A stretch of DNA of 64,000 nt from Deinococcus alpinitundrae (GCF_009982895.1 NZ_WXZL01000003.1:62001-126000); one strand, 5' to 3'. Counted from the first letter of the stretch, positions 12,401-21,862 are shown. Program-made: numbers and translations. The notes: a model not told the origin generated them from the letters alone.

Positions 12401-14887
12401 ATGACCGGTACATCCACTGCTGTTTCCCAAACGCCCGACCTGGACACTCTTCTCGATCAGCTCACCTTAGAGGAGCAGATCAGCTTGCTGGCTGGTGCCG
12501 ACTTCTGGCGCACCGTGCCCATTGAGCGGCTCAACATTCCCGCCCTGAAAGTCAGTGATGGACCCGCCGGAGCGCGGGGCGGCGGGGCACTGGTGGGCGG
12601 CACACCCACGGCGGCGTTTCCGGTGGGCATCGCGCTGGGCGCGAGCTGGAACGTGGAACTGCTGCGCGAGGTGGGCGCCGCGCTGGCCCTTGAGGCGCAG
12701 GACAAGGGCGCGGGCGTGCTGCTGGCCCCCACCATCAATCTGTTCCGGTCAACCCTGAATGGCCGCAACTTCGAGAGCTACGCCGAGGACCCTTACCTGA
12801 CCGGCCAGCTGGCGAGCGCCTACGTGCGCGGTTTGCAATCGGCGGGCGTGGCGGCCACCGTCAAGCACTTCGTCGGCAACGAGTCCGAATACCAGCGCAA
12901 CTCCATCAGCTCCGACATTCCCGAACGCGCGCTGCGCGAACTCTACCTGCGCCCCTTCGAGATGGTGGTCAAGGACGCCCGGCCCTGGGCCGTCATGAGC
13001 AGCTACAACAAGGTCAACGGTACCTACGTCAGTGAGTCTCCGCGCCTCCTGACCGACATTCTGCGCGGCGAGTGGGGCTTCGACGGCCTGATCATGTCCG
13101 ACTGGGGCGGAACCTACAGCTCCGGTCAGTCGCTGCGTGCGGGCCTCGATCTGGAAATGCCGGGGCCGAGCCGCGCCCGCACGGATCTGCTGGAGGAAGC
13201 GCGGACTGATCCGGCCACCCGTCAGGCCGTGCGCGAGTCGGTAAAACGGCTGCTGCACCTCATCGAGCGCACCGGCACCTTCGCTCAGCCGCGCGACGTG
13301 TCGAACGCTGCCGAGAAGGGCGAGGAACATCCGGAGACCCGCGCCCTGATTCGCCGCGCCGGAGCCGAGGGTGCGGTCTTGCTGAAAAACGAGGGCGGTC
13401 TGTTGCCGCTGCCCGCGGGCGCAACCGTCGCCGTGATCGGCCCCAACGCCGCGCAGGGAAGGGTTATGGGCGGCGGCAGCGCCCAGATGCAGGCCCACCG
13501 TCAGGTGTCGCCGCTGGATGGCCTGCGTGCCGCGCTGGGCGCAGACCGGGTGACGTACGCGCTGGGCTGCCGCAACGACCGCTTCTTGCCCGCGCTGGAC
13601 CTGCCGGTTCAGGTGGATTACCTCGGCCCGGAGAATCAGGTCATCGCCAGCGAGACGAGGCGGGGCAGCGAGGTGATGTGGATGTCGTTTCCGGAGGGTG
13701 TGGACGGCGACGACTTCCGCGCCCGCCTGAGCCTGACGCTGAACATCCCTGAGGACGGCGAGTATGAGCTGAGCCTCTACAGTGCGGGGCTGAGCCGCCT
13801 GACCGTGGACGGCGCAGCAGTGATCGACAACTGGACGAACTGGCAAGCGGGCAGCACCTACTTCGCTTTTGGCAGCGACGAGCTGCGGGCGTCCCGGCAC
13901 CTGAAGGCCGGAGCGCACCAGGCGGTCATCGAGTTTGTGCCCAAGAGCGTGCGGGGCAGTGTGGCTCCCTTCAGCGCCGTACGGCTGGGTTTTCAGACGC
14001 CGCTGCCGGAGAGTGCTCTTGCCGACGCGGCCCGGCTGGCGGCGCAGGCCGACTACGCCGTCGTTTGCGTCGGTACCAGCGGCGAGTGGGAAACCGAGGG
14101 CGTCGACCGCTGGGGCCTCGATCTGCCGGGTCAGCAAGATGAACTGGTGAGTACGGTGCGGGCTGCCAACCCGCGCACCGTCGTGCTGCTCCAGACTGGC
14201 GGTCCGGTGCTGATGCCCTGGCTCGGCACCGTGTCTGCCGTCTTGCAAGGCTGGTTTCCCGGTCAGGAAGCCGGGCACGCGCTGGCCGACGTGCTGACCG
14301 GGCAGGCCGATCCCGGGGGCCGGTTGCCGCAGATCTTCCCCGCCCGCCTCTCCGATGATCCGACCCACCCCGAAACGCCCGACCTCCAGTATCCCGGCGA
14401 GAGCGGCCATGTGGCGTACACCGAAGGGCTGTTCATCGGCTACCGCCATGCGGACCGGGCGGGGCTGACGCCGCTGTTTCCCTTCGGGTTTGGCCTCAGC
14501 TACACGACCTTTGAACTCTCGGACGCCCGGCTCAGCGCCGCCGAGATTGAGCCGGACGACCACCTCGAAATCAGCTTGACGGTTCGCAACACGGGGAAGC
14601 GCGCCGGGTCGGCGGTGGTGCAGCTTTACGTCCGTGACCTGGAGAGCGAGCTGGAGCGCCCCGACAAGGAACTTAAGGGCTTTGCCAAGGTGGGGCTGGC
14701 GCCGGGTGAGGCGCGCAGGGTGACCCTGCCGCTCGACATGCGCTCGCTGGCTTATTTCGACGAGGCCCGCCGCGCCTGGGTGGCTGACGCGGGCGACTTC
14801 GAGGCGTGCCTGGGCCGCAGCAGTGCCGACCTGCCGATCAAGCTGGCGTTCCGGCTGAAGAGCGAGTGGAGCGCCGCCGGGGTCTGA
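12401..14887 (+). CDS. GH3 beta-glycosidase with PA14 insertion
   Basis: An 828-residue family 3 glycoside hydrolase without a signal peptide, so probably intracellular. Order: TIM-barrel domain with the nucleophile motif LIMSDWGG (Asp234), C-terminal alpha/beta sandwich interrupted by a PA14-like domain (about residues 400-545, containing YELSLYSAGLSRLTVDG), and a terminal fibronectin-III-like domain. This is the layout of bacterial beta-glucosidases. Exact substrate is not predictable from the sequence; beta-glucosides or amino-sugar oligosaccharides fit the cluster. An alternative ATG at 12326 has no supporting homology-like sequence. Confidence 0.9.
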   Translation: MTGTSTAVSQTPDLDTLLDQLTLEEQISLLAGADFWRTVPIERLNIPALKVSDGPAGARGGGALVGGTPTAAFPVGIALGASWNVELLREVGAALALEAQDKGAGVLLAPTINLFRSTLNGRNFESYAEDPYLTGQLASAYVRGLQSAGVAATVKHFVGNESEYQRNSISSDIPERALRELYLRPFEMVVKDARPWAVMSSYNKVNGTYVSESPRLLTDILRGEWGFDGLIMSDWGGTYSSGQSLRAGLDLEMPGPSRARTDLLEEARTDPATRQAVRESVKRLLHLIERTGTFAQPRDVSNAAEKGEEHPETRALIRRAGAEGAVLLKNEGGLLPLPAGATVAVIGPNAAQGRVMGGGSAQMQAHRQVSPLDGLRAALGADRVTYALGCRNDRFLPALDLPVQVDYLGPENQVIASETRRGSEVMWMSFPEGVDGDDFRARLSLTLNIPEDGEYELSLYSAGLSRLTVDGAAVIDNWTNWQAGSTYFAFGSDELRASRHLKAGAHQAVIEFVPKSVRGSVAPFSAVRLGFQTPLPESALADAARLAAQADYAVVCVGTSGEWETEGVDRWGLDLPGQQDELVSTVRAANPRTVVLLQTGGPVLMPWLGTVSAVLQGWFPGQEAGHALADVLTGQADPGGRLPQIFPARLSDDPTHPETPDLQYPGESGHVAYTEGLFIGYRHADRAGLTPLFPFGFGLSYTTFELSDARLSAAEIEPDDHLEISLTVRNTGKRAGSAVVQLYVRDLESELERPDKELKGFAKVGLAPGEARRVTLPLDMRSLAYFDEARRAWVADAGDFEACLGRSSADLPIKLAFRLKSEWSAAGV

Positions 14888-14931
14888 GAGGGGGCGCCTT
14901 CAGGACTGCATTCCAGACTCCAGACTCCGGC

Positions 14932-14989
14932 TTGACTTTCCAGGACCGGTATTCTAGGCTGGCCTCACTTCCCTATGTAACGTTTTCAG
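14932..14989 (+). promoter_or_regulatory. Promoter and LacI-type operator ahead of the lacI-family gene
   Basis: TTGACT (14932-14937) and TAGGCT (14955-14960) are spaced 17 bp as -35/-10 candidates. Just downstream, TGTAACGTTTTCA (14976-14988) matches 12 of 13 bases of the perfect operator before the GH4 gene (17893-17905). It lies in the probable transcribed leader, as expected for autorepression. Confidence 0.65.
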
Positions 14990-15074
14990 CAGCATGGTCC
15001 GCTGGACCTCTTTGCGTTCTGCTCTCGTCATTTCGTCTTCTCCCGCGCTGAGGTGGGCCGATGCCCGAGTTCCG

Positions 15075-16106
15075 ATGACCAGGTCCAAGCCGCTCGGTTC
15101 GCCCGCGCTGACCTCCCCGGCGGTCCCGCTGCGGGCCGCCGGCATCCGCGAGGTGGCCCGGCAGGCGGGGGTCTCGATTGCCACGGTGTCGCGGGCGCTG
15201 GGCGGCGGCGGCGCCGTCAGTCCGCAGACCCGTGAGCGGGTGCTGGAGCAGGCCACCGCGCTCGGTTACGAGCCGAGTCCGCTGGGACGCAATCTGGTGC
15301 GTGGGCGCAGCGATCTGCTGGGCCTGATCGTGCCGAACGTTTCGTTTCCGCTGTACGGCGAGATGATCCGCGCGGTGGAAGACGTGCTCAGCCGCCACGG
15401 CATGAGCATTCTGCTGGCCTCCAGCCACGACGATGCGGCCACCGAGCGCAGCGCGGCCCAGCACATCATGCGCCATGCCGTGGACGGCGGCATCGTCATC
15501 AATTCGCGTCTGGGCGCGGCCCTGCCGGTGCGGCAGCGGCTCGGCTGGGTACAAGTCGCGTCCGAGGTGCCGGGGTTGCCCAACCGGGTCGAACTCGACA
15601 ACGAGGCCGGGGGCGATGTGGCCGCCCACGAGTTGCTGGCGACCCGTCGCCGCCGTCTGGCCTTCGTGGGCGCACCGGGCCGCGAGAGCCAGGAGCGCGA
15701 GCGCGGCTTTGCCCGCACCCTGGCGGCGGCGGGCCTGACCTACCGCCGCTTCGAGGGCGATTACTCCGAATTGTCGGGCCTGCAGGCGGGCGAGACGCTG
15801 TTCGCCGGGCCTGATGAATGGCCCGACGGCGTGTTCGCGGCGGGCGATTTGATGGCGGCGGGCGTCCTGCGCGCCCTGCACCAGCGTGGTCTCAAGGTGC
15901 CGCAGCAGGTCGCCGTCATCGGTTTTGACGACGCCGTGATCGCCTCGCTGCTCTACCCGCGTCTCACCAGTATCCGCCAGCCCGCTTACCCGATGGGTGT
16001 AGCGGCGGTCGAGCTGGCGCTGCGGCTCATCGGTGGCCAGAGCGCCGAGCCGGTGATGTTCACGCCCGAACTGGTGCGGCGCGAGTCCACCGGCCCGCCC
16101 GACTGA
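15075..16106 (+). CDS. LacI-family transcriptional regulator of the sugar cluster
   Basis: About 343 residues: N-terminal LacI helix-turn-helix (IREVARQAGVSIATVSRAL) and hinge, then a periplasmic-binding-protein-like sensor (DLLGLIVPNVSFPLYGEMI to the VIGFDDAVIASL region). Both sites carrying TGTAACGTT are in front of genes of this cluster, so it very likely represses itself and the GH4-nagB-kinase operon until an oligosaccharide or sugar signal appears. The start is ambiguous: ATG 15075 is preferred because an upstream ATG (14994) sits only 5 bp after the operator. The unusually long basic N-terminal tail from 14994 would also be possible. Confidence 0.88.
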   Translation: MTRSKPLGSPALTSPAVPLRAAGIREVARQAGVSIATVSRALGGGGAVSPQTRERVLEQATALGYEPSPLGRNLVRGRSDLLGLIVPNVSFPLYGEMIRAVEDVLSRHGMSILLASSHDDAATERSAAQHIMRHAVDGGIVINSRLGAALPVRQRLGWVQVASEVPGLPNRVELDNEAGGDVAAHELLATRRRRLAFVGAPGRESQERERGFARTLAAAGLTYRRFEGDYSELSGLQAGETLFAGPDEWPDGVFAAGDLMAAGVLRALHQRGLKVPQQVAVIGFDDAVIASLLYPRLTSIRQPAYPMGVAAVELALRLIGGQSAEPVMFTPELVRRESTGPPD

Positions 16107-16153
16107 CTCACGCCCGCTCTACGCGCAGTCCACTCTTCTCCCGGAGGATTTCC

Positions 16154-17797
16154 ATGAACAGAAACATGAAAACGCTCGCCAAGTTCGCCCTGATCCTGAC
16201 GGCTGCCCTGGGCAGCGCCGCCCACGCCCAGGACCCCAAGAGCACCTTCACGGTGGTGCGCAGCGACCAGTGGGGCGCGCAGAACTTCAACCCCTTCACG
16301 CCCGGCAGCCAGCACCTCCTGCCCACCAACTCGGCCATCTACGAGACGCTGTTTTTCGTCAACAGCATCAACGGCAAGGTGACTCCGGTGCTGGGCACCA
16401 AGTACGCCTGGAGCAGCGACAACAAGACGCTGACCGTGTCCACCCGTCCCGGCGTCAAGTGGTCGGACGGCAAGGCCTTCGATTCGAGCGACGTGGTCTT
16501 TACCTTCAACTACATCAAGAAGTACCCGGTGCTCGACCTCACCGGCATCTGGAAAAACGGCCTGGACAATGTGAAGGCCCCCAACGCCACCACGGTGGTC
16601 TTTACCTTCAACAAGCCCAACACGCCCACCTTTCCCTTCATCGCCAACACGCCCATCGTGCCAGAGCATCTGTGGGCCTCCCAGACCAGTCCGGCCACCT
16701 TTACCAATGCCAAGCCGGTGGGCACCGGGCCGTTCGTCTTCGACAGCTACAGCCAGCAAGCGCTGCGGGTGCTGAAAAACCCCAACTACTGGCTGCCGGG
16801 CCGCCCCTACGTGGACGCGGTGGTGTGGCTTTCGACCAACAGCAACGATGCCGCCCTCTTCAAGCTGATCAAGGGTGACGCCGACTACGGCTACGTGGGC
16901 ATCTCCGACCCCATCGCCTACGTCAAGCAGAACAAGAACACCTCCTACTGGTGGCCCACCAACAACAGCAATTTCTTGTACTTCAACACCACCAAGGCCC
17001 CCTTCAACGACGTGGCCTTCCGGCGGGCCATCGCCGGAGCCATCGACACCAAGGAAGTGGCCCTGAAGGCCTATGCGGGCGCGGTTCCGGCGTCCGAACC
17101 CAGCGCCATCATTCCGGCGCAGCAGGCCAAGTGGATGCCGAGCACGGCCAAGAGCATGGAAGTCAAGTACGACCCGGCGGCCGCCGACGCGGCCCTCACG
17201 GCGGCGGGCTACAAGAAGAATGCCCAGGGCGTGCGCCTCGGCAAGGACGGCAAGGCGCTGCCCAACTACCGCATTCTGGTGGGCGCGGGCTGGACCGACT
17301 ACATCACCATGGCGCAGGTCATTGGGGACAACCTCAAGAAGCTCGGCATCAACACCCAGATCGACCAGCAGCAGTGGGCGGGCTACTCGGGCAGCATGCA
17401 GTCGGCCACCTACGACATGGGCATCAGCTGGGGCTGGGGCAACGGCTCGACCCCCTATTACCTGTTCTACCAGTCGTTCGCCCCTGAGCTGAGTGCCCCG
17501 GCAGGCAAGACGGCGCCCAGCAATCTGTCGCGCTACACCAACCCGGCCATCACCCAGGCGCTGCAGACGTTCCGCTCGACCAGCGACGCTTCGGCCCAGA
17601 AAAAAGCCGTCACGACGATGGTCAACACCGTCCTCAAAGACATGCCCTGGGTGCCGCTGACCGACCGGGTGCAGTTTGCCCTCTTCAACACCAGCCGATT
17701 CACCGGCTTCCCCAGCGCCCAGAATCCCTACAACGACGCCAGCCCCGACGACGGCACCGGCGCACGGTTGATGTACCTCAACGTCAAGCCCAAGTAA
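16154..17797 (+). CDS. ABC transporter substrate-binding protein (SBP_bac_5 family)
   Basis: A 547-residue secreted binding protein with a clear signal peptide (residues 1-24, cut after AHA). The mature part has the family-5 features: NPFTPGSQH near the N-terminus, the repeat GVKWSDGKAFDSSDVVFTF, and PVGTGPFVFDSY. It should deliver substrate to the permeases encoded at 8286 and 9328, although the GH3 and lacI genes intervene. GGAGG precedes the ATG. In this family, peptide-type folds also bind cello-, laminari- or chito-oligosaccharides, which fits the neighbours. Confidence 0.9.
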   Translation: MNRNMKTLAKFALILTAALGSAAHAQDPKSTFTVVRSDQWGAQNFNPFTPGSQHLLPTNSAIYETLFFVNSINGKVTPVLGTKYAWSSDNKTLTVSTRPGVKWSDGKAFDSSDVVFTFNYIKKYPVLDLTGIWKNGLDNVKAPNATTVVFTFNKPNTPTFPFIANTPIVPEHLWASQTSPATFTNAKPVGTGPFVFDSYSQQALRVLKNPNYWLPGRPYVDAVVWLSTNSNDAALFKLIKGDADYGYVGISDPIAYVKQNKNTSYWWPTNNSNFLYFNTTKAPFNDVAFRRAIAGAIDTKEVALKAYAGAVPASEPSAIIPAQQAKWMPSTAKSMEVKYDPAAADAALTAAGYKKNAQGVRLGKDGKALPNYRILVGAGWTDYITMAQVIGDNLKKLGINTQIDQQQWAGYSGSMQSATYDMGISWGWGNGSTPYYLFYQSFAPELSAPAGKTAPSNLSRYTNPAITQALQTFRSTSDASAQKKAVTTMVNTVLKDMPWVPLTDRVQFALFNTSRFTGFPSAQNPYNDASPDDGTGARLMYLNVKPK

Positions 17798-17809
17798 ACA
17801 ACCTCCGAG

Positions 17810-17848
17810 AGAACCGCCCAGCCCTGCCCCGTGCGGGCGGGCGGTTCT
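17810..17848 (+). terminator. Rho-independent terminator after the binding-protein gene
   Basis: AGAACCGCCC (17810-17819) pairs perfectly with GGGCGGTTCT (17839-17848), followed by a short T-containing tail. It separates the binding-protein transcript from the GH4 operon, which has its own operator. Confidence 0.75.
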
Positions 17849-17890
17849 TAGTGTTCCAGGTTGGGCCGAGTCCCACTCGCCCTGTGCAAA

Positions 17891-17907
17891 AATGTAACGT
17901 TTACATT
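17891..17907 (+). promoter_or_regulatory. Perfect LacI-type operator before the GH4-nagB-kinase operon
   Basis: AATGTAACGTTTACATT is a perfect 7-bp inverted repeat around CGT, located 32 bp before the GH4 start codon. The core recurs before the lacI-family gene. The CG-centred, about 14-20-bp dyad is typical for LacI-family operators. Confidence 0.8.
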
Positions 17908-17938
17908 CCTCCCTGCTTCTCTCCAAAGGACAGCTTCT

Positions 17939-19237
17939 ATGGCCCAGGTCAAACTCGCTTACATCGGCGGCGGCAGCACCCGCGCGCCCGGTACCGTCGC
18001 CTCGTTCATCCGTCAGGCCGCTAATTTTGCGGGCTCGGAAATCGTGCTGCAAGATCTCGATCCGGAAAAGCTCGATCTGGTTTGCTGCCTCTCGCGCAAG
18101 ATGGCCGAGGCGCAGGGAGCCGACCTCAAGATCACGGCCACCACCGACCGGCTGCGGGCGCTGGACGGCTGCGACGGCGTGCTGTCGAGCTACCGCCCCG
18201 GCGGCTTCGCGGCGCGCTACCAAGATGAGCGCATTCCGCTCTCGCACGGTGTGGTGGGGCAGGAAACCCAGGGCGCGGGCGGATTCTTCATGGCGCTGCG
18301 GGCCATTCACGTGGCGCGTGGGCTGGTGGCCGACATGGAACGGGTCTGCCCCGACGCCACGCTGTTCAATTATACCAACCCCGTCAACATCGTCGCCCAG
18401 GCCGTGGCCGACCACTCGCCCATCAAGGTGGTGTCGCTGTGCGAGGGGCCGATTGTCTTCCCGCGCGAGATCGCCGAACTCGCTGGACTCGATCCCAATA
18501 AGGTGAGTGCCGTGATGCTCGGCCTCAATCACGCCTGCTGGAGCGCCCAGGACGACAGCGGCGGAGCCACTTACGACGGCCAGCCGATCATTCCGATGCT
18601 GGCCCGGAAGCTCGAAGAGGGCATCGCCGACGACTGGGCACGGCGCTGGATCACGCTGGCGGTCCAGATGAACAGCCTGCCCGCCTCCTATATGAAGTAC
18701 TACTACTTCGAGCGGGAGATGCTGACCGAGTTGCAGACCAAGCCGACCACCCGCGCCCAGGACATCCTGGCGGATGTGCCGAGTTACTGGCAGCACTACC
18801 GAGAACAGCTCGACGCCGCGAATCCAGTGCTGGAACCGGCCCTCTCGCGCGGCGGCATCTTCGAGCTGGAAGTGGCGGTGGACGTGATGGACGCCGTGTT
18901 CAACGACAAGAATGAGATCTGGCCGACCAACGTGGTCAATGCCGGGGCCATCCGCGACTTTCCCGACTCGCGGGTGGTGGAGGTGCCGTGTCTGGTCAAT
19001 GCCCAGGGGGTGCGGCCCATCGCGGGTGACCGGGTCCCGCCGGGCGTGCGCGGTCTGCTCTCGGCGCTTGGCGAGTACCAGCAGCTCGCTGCCGATGCCG
19101 CCTGGGACGGCAACCGTCAGGACGCGGTGCGAGCACTCATCAGCAACCCGCTGGTGCGGACGCTGCCGCTGGCCCAGACGCTCTACGACGAGCTGGCGCA
19201 GGCCCACCGCGACCACCTGCCGGAGCGGCTGTGGTAG
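17939..19237 (+). CDS. GH4-family NAD-dependent glycosidase
   Basis: A 432-residue family 4 hydrolase. The N-terminus is an NAD-binding Rossmann fold (KLAYIGGGSTRAPG); NYTNPVNI, SLCEGP (metal-ligand Cys) and GLNHACW (metal-ligand His) are the family hallmarks. GH4 enzymes use NAD+ and a divalent metal in an oxidation-elimination-addition mechanism and often act on 6-phospho-glycosides. There is no PTS here, so phosphorylated substrate would have to come from the kinase encoded downstream, or the enzyme acts on unphosphorylated sugars. Its stop overlaps the GTG of the nagB-like gene. Confidence 0.88.
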   Translation: MAQVKLAYIGGGSTRAPGTVASFIRQAANFAGSEIVLQDLDPEKLDLVCCLSRKMAEAQGADLKITATTDRLRALDGCDGVLSSYRPGGFAARYQDERIPLSHGVVGQETQGAGGFFMALRAIHVARGLVADMERVCPDATLFNYTNPVNIVAQAVADHSPIKVVSLCEGPIVFPREIAELAGLDPNKVSAVMLGLNHACWSAQDDSGGATYDGQPIIPMLARKLEEGIADDWARRWITLAVQMNSLPASYMKYYYFEREMLTELQTKPTTRAQDILADVPSYWQHYREQLDAANPVLEPALSRGGIFELEVAVDVMDAVFNDKNEIWPTNVVNAGAIRDFPDSRVVEVPCLVNAQGVRPIAGDRVPPGVRGLLSALGEYQQLAADAAWDGNRQDAVRALISNPLVRTLPLAQTLYDELAQAHRDHLPERLW

Positions 19238-19926
19238 CGTCCGTCACACTCAACGTTCAACCGGATTCGCACTCGCTGGCGCGGGCCGCTGCCGATTTCA
19301 TCTGCGCTCAGGTGGTGGCCAGGCCCGATTTGAGTATTCTGGTCGCCACCGGCAACACCCCGATGCCGACCTACAGCGAACTGGCGCGGCGGGCCCAAGC
19401 GGGCGAGGCCGACTTCAGCCGGGTCACGGCCGTGCAGCTCGACGAGTACCTGGGCGTGCCGGAAGACGACCCGCGCAGCTTGTGGGCCTGGATGAAGCGC
19501 TCCTTCGTGGAGCCGCTGGGTACCGGGCGCACCGTCAGGCTGGACGACCCGGCCCAGTTCGAGAGCGAGATCAGCGAACTCGGCGGCATCGATCTGGCGA
19601 TTCTGGGACTGGGGCCGAACGGACACCTGGGCTTCAACGAGCCGCCCAGCCCGCCGGATGCGCCGACCCGCCGACTCGCCTTGATGCCCGCGAGCCTGGA
19701 GAGCAACCGCGCTTACTGGGGCGACTTGCCGGTACCGACGCAGGCGGTCACGGCGGGTATGAACGTCATTCTGGCCGCCCGGCAAACGCTGCTGTTGGTC
19801 AGCGGCGCGCACAAACGCACGGTGCTGCGGGCTGCGCTGGAGGAACCCGAGACGCCCGATCTGCCCGCCTCGCTGCTGCGCCGCACGGCCCCCACCGTGA
19901 TTGCGGACGCGGCGGCCTGGACGTGA
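19231..19926 (+). CDS. nagB: Glucosamine-6-phosphate deaminase-like protein (NagB family)
   Basis: 231 residues matching the glucosamine-6-phosphate isomerase/deaminase fold: the LDEYLG active-site segment and GLGPNGHLGFNEP with the catalytic His. The family converts glucosamine-6-phosphate to fructose-6-phosphate plus ammonia in the cytoplasm. A GTG start at 19231 overlaps the upstream stop. The stop overlaps the GTG of the following kinase gene by 4 bp, so the three genes are tightly coupled. A related activity, such as 6-phosphogluconolactonase-like, is the main alternative. Confidence 0.85.
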   Translation: MVASVTLNVQPDSHSLARAAADFICAQVVARPDLSILVATGNTPMPTYSELARRAQAGEADFSRVTAVQLDEYLGVPEDDPRSLWAWMKRSFVEPLGTGRTVRLDDPAQFESEISELGGIDLAILGLGPNGHLGFNEPPSPPDAPTRRLALMPASLESNRAYWGDLPVPTQAVTAGMNVILAARQTLLLVSGAHKRTVLRAALEEPETPDLPASLLRRTAPTVIADAAAWT

Positions 19927-20945
19927 CCGACCCGGCATCCACCCGCCCGACGCCGGAGCTAATTTCAGGGGGATTGGTGCTGGGTATTGACGCGGGCAAC
20001 ACCAAGACCATCGCCCTGATCGCCGACACGTCCGGCAGGGTGCTGGGCTCGGGCCGCGCCGGGCCGAGCAACATTTACGTGGAACCGGAGCGTGCCCTGA
20101 GCGCCCTGGAGAACGCGGTGGGGGCCGCCAGGGCCAGCGCCGGGCTGAACGACACCCCGCTGTCCGCCGTGACCCTCAGCGCTGCCGGGGCTGACTGGCC
20201 CGAGGATTTTCAGGTGCTGGAGGCTGCGCTGGGCCGCTGGCAGTGGGCCGCCCGCACCCAGGTCGTCAACGACGCGGTGGGGGCGTTGCGGGCCGGGTCG
20301 CTCGGCGGTCTGGGGGTGGCGGTGGTCTGCGGCACCAGTGCGGGCACTGCCGCCCGCAGCCCGGCGGGACGGCTGTGGCACAGCAGTTACTGGCAGGAAC
20401 CCGAGGGCGCGGAAGACCTCGCCCGCCAGGCCCTGCGCGCCGTCTACCGCACCGAACTCGGCATCACGCCGCCCACCAGCCTGACAGCGCGCCTGCTGGC
20501 GCATTTCGGGTGCGCCAGCGTGGAGGCGCTGCTGCATGCCTTCACCGCCCGCGACCGGCCCGCCCCGGCCCACCTGGGCCGCCTGGCCCGGCTGCTGCTC
20601 GATGAAGCTGGTGCGGGCGACCCGGTCAGCATTCAACTCGTGCAGCGCCACGGCGAGGCGTTGGGCGACTACGCGCTGGCGGCGGCCCGGCAGGTCGGGC
20701 TGGACGACGGCTACCTGCTGGTCACCTCCGGCGGCGTGATGCGTCACCCCTCTCCCCTGCTGCGCCAATCGCTGCTGGCGCGCGTCCACCTTGTTCACCC
20801 GCGGGTCACCTGGCAGGCCAGCCGCCACGAGCCGGTGTTCGGGGCACTGCTGCTGGCGCTCGAACTGGCCGGGCAGATCATCGGTCCCCAGCAGTTTCAA
20901 CGCTTAGAAGAAACCTGCCCGGACGAAGCCCTGTTTCTGACCTGA
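19923..20945 (+). CDS. BadF/BadG-type sugar kinase (glucosamine or GlcNAc kinase-like)
   Basis: A 340-residue ASKHA-fold kinase. GIDAGNTKTIALIAD is the phosphate-1 loop, GLGVAVVCGTSAGTAA the phosphate-2/adenosine region, and LVTSGGVM the C-terminal ATP-binding segment. Bacterial members phosphorylate GlcNAc or glucosamine. Placed directly after a nagB-like gene and with no nagA deacetylase in view, glucosamine is the more economical substrate (inference). The start is a GTG overlapping the upstream stop. Confidence 0.82.
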   Translation: MTDPASTRPTPELISGGLVLGIDAGNTKTIALIADTSGRVLGSGRAGPSNIYVEPERALSALENAVGAARASAGLNDTPLSAVTLSAAGADWPEDFQVLEAALGRWQWAARTQVVNDAVGALRAGSLGGLGVAVVCGTSAGTAARSPAGRLWHSSYWQEPEGAEDLARQALRAVYRTELGITPPTSLTARLLAHFGCASVEALLHAFTARDRPAPAHLGRLARLLLDEAGAGDPVSIQLVQRHGEALGDYALAAARQVGLDDGYLLVTSGGVMRHPSPLLRQSLLARVHLVHPRVTWQASRHEPVFGALLLALELAGQIIGPQQFQRLEETCPDEALFLT

Positions 20946-20985
20946 AGACGATCTCCTTATTCGTTCTCTGCCCCCCTCCAAAAGG

Positions 20986-21843
20986 ATGCCTGCCTTGATA
21001 CCGACCCCGCTGGACCGCCTGACGCTGAGTGCTCTCTACATCTACCCGATCAAATCGGCAGGCGGCGTCTCGCTGCCCGCCTCCGACCTGGGGCCGACGG
21101 GCCTCACCCATGACCGCCGCTGGATGGTCGTGGACGCGGCAGGGCGGCCCGTGACCCAGCGCGAGCAGCCCCGCCTGAAGGTGGTGGAGGTGACACTGGG
21201 CATGGACAGCTTGCAAGTCAATGCGCCGCAGATGCCTGCCCTTCAGGTGCCGTTCGCGCCGCAGGGCGAGGCGCGGGCTGTGGACATGTGGGGTCAGCCG
21301 CTGCGCGGCGTCTGCGTGGAGGCAGCGGCGAACTGGTTCAGCACCTTTCTGGACGGCGACTTCGGTCTGGTCTGGATGCCGGCGGACGTGGAGCGCTTTC
21401 AGCCGGACGGACGCCCCTACCGCTCGCAGATCAGCTTCGTGGACGGCAATCCCTTTCATCTGATCACCGAGGCGTCGCTGGCCGACATCGATGCCCAGGT
21501 CAGCCGAGAGGTCGGCGCTGCCGAGATGCGGCCCAATCTGGTCATCAGCGGCGGCAGGGCCTACCAGGAGGATTTTTGGCGGCGCATCCGGGTGGGCGAG
21601 GTGGCCTTCGAGGTGGTCGAGAGCTGCGCGCGCTGCGCCGTCATCAACGTGACGGCTTCGGGGGAGCGCAGCGCCGAGCCGCTACGGACCCTGGCCCGCA
21701 CCCGGCTGCGTAACCAGGCGGTGCCGTTTGGACAGCATCTGGTGCAGGACGCCCCGCCTGCCCAGCGCTTCGGGCATCTGCGGGTCGGTGACGTGCTGGA
21801 GGTGCTGGAAGTCGGCTCCACGCCCACCCCGATGTACGAATAA
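20986..21843 (+). CDS. MOSC-domain protein (YcbX/mARC-like)
   Basis: A 285-residue protein with an N-terminal MOSC beta-barrel domain (LYIYPIKSAGG, HDRRWMVVDAAG) and a C-terminal MOSC domain containing the conserved cysteine segment VESCARCAVINV. MOSC proteins bind molybdenum cofactor or handle sulfur from it; YcbX-like members detoxify N-hydroxylated compounds. AAAAGG precedes the ATG. It follows the sugar cluster by 40 bp but has no functional link to it that can be seen. Confidence 0.87.
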   Translation: MPALIPTPLDRLTLSALYIYPIKSAGGVSLPASDLGPTGLTHDRRWMVVDAAGRPVTQREQPRLKVVEVTLGMDSLQVNAPQMPALQVPFAPQGEARAVDMWGQPLRGVCVEAAANWFSTFLDGDFGLVWMPADVERFQPDGRPYRSQISFVDGNPFHLITEASLADIDAQVSREVGAAEMRPNLVISGGRAYQEDFWRRIRVGEVAFEVVESCARCAVINVTASGERSAEPLRTLARTRLRNQAVPFGQHLVQDAPPAQRFGHLRVGDVLEVLEVGSTPTPMYE

Positions 21844-21862
21844 GCGAGATTCGTCCGGCTGT

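Noticed and set aside
15986..19216. A 1076-codon minus-strand open frame across the binding-protein and GH4 genes
   Set aside because: Antisense to strongly recognisable genes; its composition (His/Gln/Val/Gly-rich) is that of a shadow frame.
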